DNA from: Thermoleophilaceae bacterium | Lineage (GTDB): Bacteria > Actinomycetota > Thermoleophilia > Solirubrobacterales > Thermoleophilaceae | DNA length: 8,120 nucleotides | NCBI GenBank assembly: GCA_013695885.1 | Contig: JACCZP010000068.1 | Span: 1-8,120, forward strand | Reading direction: 5' to 3' | Part shown: positions 1 through 6,028 of the stretch, piece by piece | Numbering within the stretch: the first letter of the stretch is position 1 | How the letters are laid out: each line of letters begins with the position of its first letter | The notes under the pieces: generated by a model | Seen by the model: the letters and a program-made list of their open reading frames with translations, nothing else | What the model was told of the DNA's origin: nothing | The model's database searches: none | Position numbers and translations under genes: made by a program

Positions 1-920
1 TCGCCGACCAGCCGCAATCGCGCCGAGTCGGGTAGTGCGGCCCTCAGCGTCCACTCGCCCTCGCCGAATCCAGCCTCGGCGCCCATCTCGACGACGCCGC
101 TGGGGCCCTCCGCCCAGAATTCGAACCCGCGCGCCGGCGCCACCGAGTCCATCGCGATGTAGCAGCGGCCGGCCCGCAGCGCGTCGTAGACCTGCCGCCG
201 GTCGTGTCCGAGCTCGCCGCTGAGCGGCTCGTCGGCCAGCACGTGAGTGCGGAGCTGCCGGAACGAGCGCCGGTAGCTCATCGCCCGCAGCGGCACGCGC
301 CCCCGCACGCGGATCCCGAACTGATGCGCATCGAGGCCTCCGATCGCCGTAACGCGACGGCGGGCGCACAGCCGGTCCCACTCGGCGAGGTTGCGCTCGG
401 GCGGGTGGGCGACGAAGCGCTCGGGCCGCGCGACGAAGCGCGCCGCGTCGAGCAGGCCGCGCAGCGACTCGGCGGTGTCGGTGACGAAGCTCCACAGCTC
501 GATGCCGGTCAGCTCGTCGCATTCGAGGTCGCGCCACGGCATTCCCTGGCCGGCGCGCTTGAAGCGGTCCGAGCCGCGCGAGAACGGATGGGCTGCGAAG
601 CCGAAGCCCCCATCAGCCTCGACGGCGGCGCAGATCTCCGCCGCCGCGAGCCCGTCGTGGTCTATCTCGTGCTCGATCCCGAAGGCGAGGTAGTGGTTCT
701 GGTTCGGCGGCGAGACCTCCTCGCCCGCCAGCAACAGCACGGCGCCGTAGTGCCCCTCCTCGCCCTCGTGCCGCGCGGCGAGCGAGTCGTGATCGGTCAG
801 CAGGACCACGTCCACATCGCTGTGAGCGGCTGCAGTCGCGATCTCGGCGACGGTCCCGGTCCCGTCCGAATGGGTCGAGTGCAGATGGATGACACAGGCG
901 AGGTCGTGCTTGCCGGGCAT
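1..920 (-). CDS. PHP-domain metallohydrolase (CehA/McbA-like), C-terminus cut by window edge
   Basis: Reading the minus strand from the ATG at 920-918 gives an open frame of 306 codons that leaves the window without a stop. The four PHP metal-binding motifs are visible in order: IHLHSTHSDG at residues 11-20 (H12, H14, D19), TDHD at 42-45, a Glu pair at 67-68 followed by H76, AHP at 110-112, and GLDAH at 195-199. PHP proteins are metal-dependent phosphoesterases or hydrolases. The region after about residue 235 (a YDALRAGRCYIAMD stretch, then a beta-rich part) resembles the C-terminal portion of CehA/McbA-family members. The substrate cannot be told from sequence. No Shine-Dalgarno precedes the ATG; a TACGTT box ends 7 bp before it, which fits a leaderless transcript. 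A TTG three codons upstream is an alternative start. The family assignment is secure; the cellular role is unknown. Confidence 0.88.
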   Translation of the reverse strand, partial: MPGKHDLACVIHLHSTHSDGTGTVAEIATAAAHSDVDVVLLTDHDSLAARHEGEEGHYGAVLLLAGEEVSPPNQNHYLAFGIEHEIDHDGLAAAEICAAVEADGGFGFAAHPFSRGSDRFKRAGQGMPWRDLECDELTGIELWSFVTDTAESLRGLLDAARFVARPERFVAHPPERNLAEWDRLCARRRVTAIGGLDAHQFGIRVRGRVPLRAMSYRRSFRQLRTHVLADEPLSGELGHDRRQVYDALRAGRCYIAMDSVAPARGFEFWAEGPSGVVEMGAEAGFGEGEWTLRAALPDSARLRLVG

Positions 921-927
921 GCCCCGC

Positions 928-937
928 AACGTAACCT
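928..937. promoter_or_regulatory. Candidate bidirectional promoter: overlapping divergent -10 elements
   Basis: Only 25 bp lie between the two divergent start codons (920 on minus, 946 on plus). On the plus strand TAACCT (932-937) ends 8 bp before the ATG at 946, with TTGCCG (910-915) a plausible -35 at a 16-bp spacing. On the minus strand TACGTT (933-928) ends 7 bp before the ATG at 920. Both match the TANNNT pattern and share the central TA at 932-933. Transcription starting about 7-8 bp downstream of each box would begin at or next to each start codon, giving two leaderless mRNAs. I see no good -35 for the minus direction. This is inferred from motif position only. Confidence 0.4.
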
Positions 938-945
938 GTCGATCA

Positions 946-2064
946 ATGGCGGTGATCGAGAGTCCCGAGACGGTCGGCATCAAGCCCTTCCACGAGTTCG
1001 ACGAGGCGAACACGGTCTGGCCGCGAGGAGACCGCCCCGGCGCGATCCGCGAGGCGGCCGATGCCTTTCGCCGGCGCTTCAAGGCCGCGGGCCAGGTCAG
1101 CGCCGTTCGCACCGTCGACCTCGTCACCGCCGGGTACCCGACCAAGTTCGCGCTCGCGGGCGCCGCTCGCGGCCTCAACCCCTACGTCAACATCACCAAC
1201 CGCCTCGTCGTCGTCCAGTTCGAGGACTTCGACTCCGAGCCGCGGACGCTCGTCTGGGAGCCCACGATCCCCGACGGCTCCCGCGAGGCCCCGTTCTACG
1301 CGCAACTGGTGGAGCGCTACGGCGAATGGATCTCGGGCACGGTGCTGACCGAGGAATACAACACCGTTGACGGGGCGCTCTCGCTCTGCGGCCTGACGCC
1401 CGCGGACGTGGACTTCGTCTCTTTCGACCACCTCCACGTCCAGGACATGCGCCGACTGATGGGGACCACGCAGCCGGTCGAGGGCGAGCTGGAGTCGAAG
1501 CCCCCGCACTTCCCGCGCGCGAAGTTCCTGTGCCAGCGCCGCGAGGTGGACACCTTCAAGTCGATCCACCCGATGCAGTGGGCTTGGTATGTCCCCGGCG
1601 GGATGGACGACGTGATCGAGGACAACCTCGTCCTGCTCGACGGCGACGTCGAGCTCGGCCCCGGCGTGGCGCTCGTCTCGACGCCCGGGCACACCGACGG
1701 CAACCAGTCGCTCTGCATCAACACGCCCGACGGGGTCTGGGTCTCCTCAGAGAACGGCGTCTGCGCCGACAACTGGCACCCGCACCTTTCGAAGATCCCC
1801 GGGATCAAGAAGGAGGCGGAGTTCTTCGGACGCGAGGTGATCCTCAACTCGAACACGCTCGAGGACTCGATCGACCAGTACGACTCGATGGTCAAGGAGA
1901 AGGCGCTCGCCGACGCCAACCGCGAGGACCCGCGCTGGCTGAACGTGTTCCCGTCGTCGGAGATGGTCGGCTGGCGCCGGCAGTGGCCGGTGGTGCCGAG
2001 TTTCACCTATGGCGGCGTCAACTACGGGCGGATCGAGCCACCGCCGGCCTCGAACGGCCGCTAG
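946..2064 (+). CDS. MBL-fold metallo-hydrolase, unusual metal motif
   Basis: This is a 372-residue protein from the ATG at 946. The frame is also open upstream to ATGs at 889 and 919, but those overlap the divergent PHP gene, and 946 sits just after a -10-like box. Metallo-beta-lactamase signatures are seen: FDHLHVQD at residues 160-167 in place of the usual HxHxDH, then STPGHTDGN around 245-252 with H249 as the expected metal ligand, then a SSENGVCADN stretch at 267-276 where the bridging acid would fall. About 155 residues precede the first motif, longer than in minimal MBL hydrolases, and the C-terminus (Trp/Tyr-rich, ending near YGRIEPPPASNGR) is also extended. Family members hydrolyse thioesters, lactones, phosphodiesters and more, so no substrate is assigned. 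It is the first gene of a plus-strand cluster, 15 bp ahead of a hotdog thioesterase. Confidence 0.82.
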   Translation: MAVIESPETVGIKPFHEFDEANTVWPRGDRPGAIREAADAFRRRFKAAGQVSAVRTVDLVTAGYPTKFALAGAARGLNPYVNITNRLVVVQFEDFDSEPRTLVWEPTIPDGSREAPFYAQLVERYGEWISGTVLTEEYNTVDGALSLCGLTPADVDFVSFDHLHVQDMRRLMGTTQPVEGELESKPPHFPRAKFLCQRREVDTFKSIHPMQWAWYVPGGMDDVIEDNLVLLDGDVELGPGVALVSTPGHTDGNQSLCINTPDGVWVSSENGVCADNWHPHLSKIPGIKKEAEFFGREVILNSNTLEDSIDQYDSMVKEKALADANREDPRWLNVFPSSEMVGWRRQWPVVPSFTYGGVNYGRIEPPPASNGR

Positions 2065-2079
2065 CGGCGGTCGTCCCCG

Positions 2080-2496
2080 ATGCCCCGGCCGGCGGAGCGC
2101 CTCAGCCACCACGACCTCTGCTTCGGCTGCGGCCAGGCGAACGTCTTCGGGCTGCAGCTCGAGCTCGAGCCCGACGAGCCCGGCGACGGGGGCGTCGCCG
2201 GGCGCTTCTTCGTCAAGCAGGATCACCAGGGGCCGCCTGGCTTCGCCCACGGCGGGATCATGGGAGCGGCGCTCGACGAGGCGATGGCCTTGGCCGTGCA
2301 CCTGAGCGGCGTGAGCGCGTTGACCTCCCGTTTCGAGATCGACCTACTGGCCCCGGCTCCGGTGGGGACCTTCGTCCGCGTCGAGGCTCGGATCGAGGGC
2401 ACCGAAGGGGGAAGGGTGCAGGCGAGCGCGACCGCGTCAAACGAGGACGGCGACGCGCTCGCGCGCGCCGCAGCTACCTTCGCCGCGGTCGCCTGA
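2080..2496 (+). CDS. PaaI-like hotdog-fold thioesterase
   Basis: A 138-residue protein, the usual length for a single hotdog domain. The N-terminal CFGCGQANVFGL (residues 14-25; Cys14 and Cys17) is typical of a PaaI-related acyl-CoA thioesterase branch. The central FAHGGIMGAALDEAMA (56-70) is the hotdog helix, with H57-G58-G59 and the acidic pair D66-E67 as probable active-site residues. A RFEIDLLAPAP strand (84-94) and a final Ala-rich strand complete the fold. Such enzymes hydrolyse acyl-CoA thioesters in the cytoplasm, usually as dimers or tetramers; the acyl group cannot be inferred. It lies 15 bp after the MBL hydrolase and 33 bp before aconitase, so co-transcription with the MBL gene is likely. 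No clear Shine-Dalgarno precedes the ATG. Confidence 0.87.
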   Translation: MPRPAERLSHHDLCFGCGQANVFGLQLELEPDEPGDGGVAGRFFVKQDHQGPPGFAHGGIMGAALDEAMALAVHLSGVSALTSRFEIDLLAPAPVGTFVRVEARIEGTEGGRVQASATASNEDGDALARAAATFAAVA

Positions 2497-2512
2497 TAGA
2501 TCCCTGACCTAC

Positions 2513-2518
2513 TAGGTT
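2513..2518 (+). promoter_or_regulatory. Candidate -10 element upstream of aconitase
   Basis: TAGGTT lies in the 33-bp gap between the thioesterase stop and the aconitase ATG at 2530. It fits the TANNNT pattern common in high-GC actinobacteria and would start transcription near 2525, leaving a leader of only about 5 nt. No recognisable -35 is seen at the usual spacing, and there is no Shine-Dalgarno before the ATG, so a near-leaderless internal promoter is plausible but unproven. Simple read-through from the MBL gene is the alternative. Confidence 0.3.
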
Positions 2519-2529
2519 TCCCGGCGCCG

Positions 2530-4581
2530 ATGCCAGAGAACCTCTCACGCCAGATCCTCGCCGAGCACCTCGTAGAGGGCGAGCTCACGCCGGGCGAGCC
2601 GATCGCGTTGCGGATCGACCAGACGCTGCTTCAGGACGCCACCGGGACGATGGCGTGCATGCAGTACGAGCAGCTCGAGGTCCCGCGGGTGAAGGTGGAC
2701 CGGGCCGTCCAGTACATCGACCACAACGTCATCCAGCTCGACTTCAAGAACCCCGACGACCACCGGATGCTCCAGGCCTACGCCGGCCGCTACGGGATCC
2801 ACTACTCGCGTCCGGGCAACGGCATCTGTCACTACGTGCACATCGAGCGCTTCGCGAAGCCCGGCGGCATCCTCATCGGGGCGGACTCCCACACCACGAC
2901 CAGCGGGGCGCTCGGGATGATCGCCATCGGCGCCGGCGGCCTCGACGTGGCCGTGGCCATGGCCGGCAACCACTTCGAGATCTCCTGCCCCGAGGTCGTC
3001 GAGGTCCACCTTGACGGGACGCTCGCCCGCCCGTGGGTGCAGGCCAAGGACATCATCCTCGAGCTTCTTCGCCAGCGCGAGGCCGCCGGAGGCAAGGGCA
3101 AGATCTTCGAGTTCACCGGTCCGGGCACGGCGGATCTCTCGATCCCCGAGCGCGGGACGATCGCCAACATGATCGCCGAGCTCGGCGCCACCTCGGCGGT
3201 GTTCCCGCCCGACGAGGAGACGCGCGAGTGGCTCGAGGCCCAGGAGCGCGAGGAGGACTTCGAGGACATCGGGCCTGAGGAGGGAGCCGAGTACGACGAC
3301 CGGGTGGACATCGACCTGGGCGATCTCGGTCCGCTCGTCGCCAAGCCCTCGAACCCCGACAACGTGGTCGGGGTCGAGGAGGTGGTGGGCACCGAGATCG
3401 CCCAGGTGTGCATGGGCTCCTCGGTGAACTCCGGGTACTACGACCTCGCGCTGCCCGCGGCGGTGCTCGCCGATCGCGACGGGCAGATCGTCCACCCCTC
3501 GATACAGGCCACGGCAACTCCCGGCTCGCGCCAGATCCTCTCGGCGATCGCCGAGTCGGGTGTCTATCGCCAGCTCATCGAGGGCGGCGTGCGGATGCTC
3601 GAGCCGGTGTGCGGTCCCTGCGTGGGCATGGGTCAGGCCCCGCCCAGCGACTCGAACTCGCTGCGCACGTTCAACCGCAACTTCCCGGGTCGCAGTGGCA
3701 CGCCCGAGGACTCCGTGTTCCTCTGCTCTCCCGCGGTGGCCGCCGTCTCCATGATGACCGGGAGGATCGAGGACCCGCGCGAGTACGGCGACGCGCCCGA
3801 GGTGCTCGATCCCCCGCGGCTGAAGCCCTACGTGGACGACCTGCACATCTTCGCTCCGCCGAGCGAGGAGGAGGCCGAGCGGATCGAGATCCCCGGCGGC
3901 CCCAACATCAAGCCCCCGCCCGAGCACGAGCCGATCGAGGAGTCGGTCTCGGCGTGCATCGCCACCGTGCAGCCCGACGACATCACCACCGGCGACCTGG
4001 TCCCCGACGGCGCCGAGGTGATGGCCTACCGCTCGAACATCCCTGCCATCGCCGAGTACGTGTTCGCCCACCGCGACCCGGAGTTCCGGGGGCGGATGAA
4101 GGAGTGGGGAGAGGGCTTCATCGTCGGGGGCCACAACTACGGCCAGGGCTCCTCACGGGAGCACGCCGCCATCGCTCCGCTCCAGCTCGGCGTGAAGGCC
4201 GTGTTCGCCAAGTCCTACGCGCGCATCCACCGGCGCAACCTGGTGGCCCAGGGCATCCCGGCGCTCACGTTCAGCGACGAGTCCGACTACGACCGCGCCG
4301 AGGTGGGCGAGCGCTGGACCCTGCCGAACATCCGCGCGGAGCTCGAGGAGAGGTTCGAGGAGATCACCGTCAGCGACGAGGAGTCCGGCGAGGAGTTCAA
4401 GGTCACCCACGACTTCGCGCCGCAAGAGTGCGATGTGCTCGTGGCCGGGGGGCTGCTGGCCTATCTCAAGGACCAGGAGAACGGGGGCGGCAACGGCTCG
4501 GGGAGCAAGGACGCCCCGGCCACGGGCGAGGGCGGGACACCGGACAGAGGAGCCCCCAAGCCCGAGGGCGTGCGCTCCTAA
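2530..4581 (+). CDS. Aconitate hydratase, short (Aquifex-type) form
   Basis: A 683-residue aconitase, shorter than AcnA (about 890) or AcnB, and matching the shorter Aquifex-type group (TIGR01342) in layout. Family enzymes interconvert citrate and isocitrate through cis-aconitate in the TCA cycle using a [4Fe-4S] cluster. Visible motifs: GADSHTTTSGALG around residues 117-128; CMGSSVNSG at 294-302, where the canonical family motif is GSCTNS; CGPCVG at 361-366, supplying two cluster Cys (361, 364); LCSPAVAAVSMMTGRI; and the swivel-domain HNYGQGSSREHAA at 535-547 with the substrate-binding Arg543. A swivel linker rich in Pro and Glu covers roughly 430-475. About 35 C-terminal residues after the last helix are Gly/Pro-rich and probably disordered. 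Ser298 occupies the position of the first cluster Cys, so function depends on whether this is normal in the subfamily. The ATG follows a TAGGTT box by 11 bp. The stop overlaps the convergent cyclase stop. Confidence 0.93.
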   Translation: MPENLSRQILAEHLVEGELTPGEPIALRIDQTLLQDATGTMACMQYEQLEVPRVKVDRAVQYIDHNVIQLDFKNPDDHRMLQAYAGRYGIHYSRPGNGICHYVHIERFAKPGGILIGADSHTTTSGALGMIAIGAGGLDVAVAMAGNHFEISCPEVVEVHLDGTLARPWVQAKDIILELLRQREAAGGKGKIFEFTGPGTADLSIPERGTIANMIAELGATSAVFPPDEETREWLEAQEREEDFEDIGPEEGAEYDDRVDIDLGDLGPLVAKPSNPDNVVGVEEVVGTEIAQVCMGSSVNSGYYDLALPAAVLADRDGQIVHPSIQATATPGSRQILSAIAESGVYRQLIEGGVRMLEPVCGPCVGMGQAPPSDSNSLRTFNRNFPGRSGTPEDSVFLCSPAVAAVSMMTGRIEDPREYGDAPEVLDPPRLKPYVDDLHIFAPPSEEEAERIEIPGGPNIKPPPEHEPIEESVSACIATVQPDDITTGDLVPDGAEVMAYRSNIPAIAEYVFAHRDPEFRGRMKEWGEGFIVGGHNYGQGSSREHAAIAPLQLGVKAVFAKSYARIHRRNLVAQGIPALTFSDESDYDRAEVGERWTLPNIRAELEERFEEITVSDEESGEEFKVTHDFAPQECDVLVAGGLLAYLKDQENGGGNGSGSKDAPATGEGGTPDRGAPKPEGVRS

Positions 4582-5261
4582 GGACCGGGCGTGGGGGCGA
4601 CGGCCGTGCGGTCGCGCCCCGCGTCCTTCGCCTCGTAGAGAGCGCGATCGGCGCGGTTGACCAGGGACTGGGGCGACTCCCTGCGGTCCCAGCACGCGAC
4701 CCCGGCGGAGGCGGTCTCGCCGTCGGGCGTCGCTGCGCGGACGCGCTCGACCAGCGGGTCCGCGTCATCGAGGTCCGTGCCCGGCAGGAGCAGGACGAAC
4801 TCGTCTCCGCCGTAGCGGAAGGCGAAGTCCCCGTGGCGCAGCCGACCGCGCCAGGCCGTGGATGCCTTCTTGAGCAGGGCGTCGCCGGCCGGGTGGCCGT
4901 GGGCGTCGTTGAACGCCTTGAAGCCGTCGAGGTCTACGAGGGCCACGCACACCGGTACGCCGTGTCGCTCCGCTCGGGCGAGCTCGGAGAGGAGGGTCTC
5001 CCTCCAGGCCCGAAGGTTGCCGAGGCCGGTGAGCGCGTCGGTTCCCGCCGACTCCCGCAGGTCGGCCACGAGGTCGGCCTGCTGCATGGCCACCGCGGCC
5101 TCGGTGGTGAGCAGGGAGGCGATCGACACCAGGCGTGAGGTCGCTCCGGCCAGCCGGTGGCGCCAGCCCACCACCACGACCCCCAGAACCTGGCCGTGAT
5201 GCACCACGGGTTCGAAGAGCAGCGATACGGCCGGCCGCCCGTACCAGTCGCTGCCGGGCAA
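4578..5261 (-). CDS. C-terminal piece of a frameshifted GAF-GAF-GGDEF diguanylate cyclase
   Basis: This frame opens at a TTG (5261) with no ribosome site and encodes 227 residues, beginning in the middle of a GAF fold (SDWYGRPAVSLLFEPVV) and followed by a linker helix and a complete GGDEF domain. It carries DALTGLGNLRAW (75-86), LVDLDGFKAFND (108-119) with metal-binding Asp, and the intact active-site RYGGDEF at 149-155. An inhibitory I-site RHGD (142-145) lies five residues before GGDEF, the spacing seen in PleD. Such enzymes make cyclic di-GMP from two GTP, and an I-site normally gives product inhibition. The piece continues exactly where the frame from 6021 loses similarity. Removing one C at 5262-5266 joins them into one 480-residue protein. 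It could be translated alone only if re-initiation occurs at the TTG. The stop (4578-4580) overlaps the aconitase stop. Confidence 0.85.
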   Translation of the reverse strand: MPGSDWYGRPAVSLLFEPVVHHGQVLGVVVVGWRHRLAGATSRLVSIASLLTTEAAVAMQQADLVADLRESAGTDALTGLGNLRAWRETLLSELARAERHGVPVCVALVDLDGFKAFNDAHGHPAGDALLKKASTAWRGRLRHGDFAFRYGGDEFVLLLPGTDLDDADPLVERVRAATPDGETASAGVACWDRRESPQSLVNRADRALYEAKDAGRDRTAVAPTPGP

Positions 5262-6021
5262 GGGGGTTGCCGCGCGCGTCGCTCAGGAACAGGCGCTGTC
5301 CGGACTTGAACACCTCGGGCGTCCCGCCGGGCCCGTCGATGGCCTGCTCGACGTTCGGGAGCTCCACGCCGGCCTGGGCGCTCAGGCGCAGCACGCCGCC
5401 CGGGCGGGGCTCCCAGAGGACCGCGAACGCGGCGTCGGAGAGCTCGATCACGGCCTTGCAGAGCGCCGAGCGCGGCTCGGCGTGGTCGACGAGCTCGCGG
5501 GCCACCCGAGCCACTGCCGCCAGGTCCCGCTCCCGACGCTCCCGCTCGAGCTCGTAGGCGACGATGCGGGCCATGAGGGCGAGCAGCTCGAGATCATCCG
5601 ATACGTAGCGGCCGGGCTCGTGGGCGATGGCACAGAGACTCCCCGGCCGGCTCCCGTCGCTCAGCTCGAGGGGAATGCCCAGGTAGGAGCCGATGTTCTC
5701 GTGGGCGCGCATCGCCAGGCGGCCGTAGACCGGGTCCGCGGCGGCGTCGTTGCACAGGCGCGGAGCGCGGTCGGTGGCCATGTGGAAGCACAGGCTCTCG
5801 TCGGCGGGGAGCGTCATGCCCGGCGCGGCGGTGAAGGAGCCGGCGCCGCGAGCGTCGACGAGCCGCCACAACTGCTGGTCGTGGTCGAGATGGGCGACGA
5901 ACACCGCGCTCTCGGGGAGCTGGCGTTCGAGCATCTCGAGCACCGCCTGGGTGGCCTCGGAGAACCCCTCGAACGAGCGACCCGAGAGCCGCGAGGCGGC
6001 CGAGAGGACGGTGGGGTCCAC
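4765..6021 (-). CDS. N-terminal piece of the same cyclase: two GAF sensor domains, then out of frame
   Basis: Starts at GTG 6021-6019, with AGGG (6030-6027) five bases upstream as a fair Shine-Dalgarno that overlaps the stop of the preceding CDF gene, indicating translational coupling. Residues about 15-158 form a first GAF domain (LPADESLCFHMATDRAP, then SYLGIPLEL and GSLCAIAHEPG). A helix at 155-180 leads to a second GAF that runs to FLSDARGNPL at 245-254. From there the frame turns into an Arg/Pro/Gly-rich sequence with no domain character up to a stop at 4765, because the true coding frame has shifted by one base near 5262-5266. As read, the product would be a 418-residue protein with one and a half GAF domains, no cyclase domain and a junk tail. 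The GAF ligand is unknown. Whether the break is real or a sequencing or assembly error cannot be decided here. Confidence 0.8.
   Translation of the reverse strand: MDPTVLSAASRLSGRSFEGFSEATQAVLEMLERQLPESAVFVAHLDHDQQLWRLVDARGAGSFTAAPGMTLPADESLCFHMATDRAPRLCNDAAADPVYGRLAMRAHENIGSYLGIPLELSDGSRPGSLCAIAHEPGRYVSDDLELLALMARIVAYELERERRERDLAAVARVARELVDHAEPRSALCKAVIELSDAAFAVLWEPRPGGVLRLSAQAGVELPNVEQAIDGPGGTPEVFKSGQRLFLSDARGNPLARQRLVRAAGRIAALRTRGASRPGSGGRGGGLAPPAGRSDLTPGVDRLPAHHRGRGGHAAGRPRGRPAGVGGNRRAHRPRQPSGLEGDPPLRARPSGATRRTGVRGPRRPRRLQGVQRRPRPPGRRRPAQEGIHGLARSAAPRGLRLPLRRRRVRPAPAGHGPR
5262..5266 (-). other. Frameshift site in the GAF-GAF-GGDEF gene (run of five C on minus strand)
   Basis: The minus strand reads GGC AAC CCC CTT GCC in the upstream frame, while the downstream GAF continuation needs AAC CCC TTG CCC GGC. 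Deleting one C from the five-base run restores a single open frame from 6021 to 4578: 1444 nt becomes 1443 nt, or 480 residues plus stop. The rejoined sequence RGNPLPGSDWYGRP reads as a continuous GAF strand-loop-strand. The homopolymer context makes an indel error or a recent mutation the simplest explanation. Programmed slippage is possible but nothing else supports it. Confidence 0.8.
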
Positions 6022-6028
6022 CTCTGCC

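Noticed and set aside
889..945. Upstream ATGs (889, 919) as the MBL start
   Set aside because: They would overlap the divergent PHP coding region, and the extra residues (MTQARSCLPGMPRNVTCRS) look like noncoding read-through; 946 is well placed after a -10-like box.
204..1370. 388-codon plus-strand open frame across the PHP and MBL genes
   Set aside because: It is antisense to the PHP gene, then out of frame within the MBL gene. The product is Arg/Pro/Gly-rich without domain motifs, while both other frames carry clear family motifs.
2545..4134. 529-codon minus-strand open frame opposite aconitase
   Set aside because: Shadow of a high-GC gene: its sequence is a His/Asp/Leu-rich mirror of the aconitase codons and shows no domain, and aconitase motifs on the other strand are unmistakable.
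4860..4870. Possible programmed +1 frameshift system for the cyclase
   Set aside because: No slippery stop context, internal Shine-Dalgarno or downstream structure is evident at the junction (5262-5266); a homopolymer indel explains it more simply.
3408..5138. 576-codon plus-strand open frame across aconitase and the cyclase
   Set aside because: Out of frame with aconitase and antisense to the GGDEF domain; Arg-rich low-complexity product.
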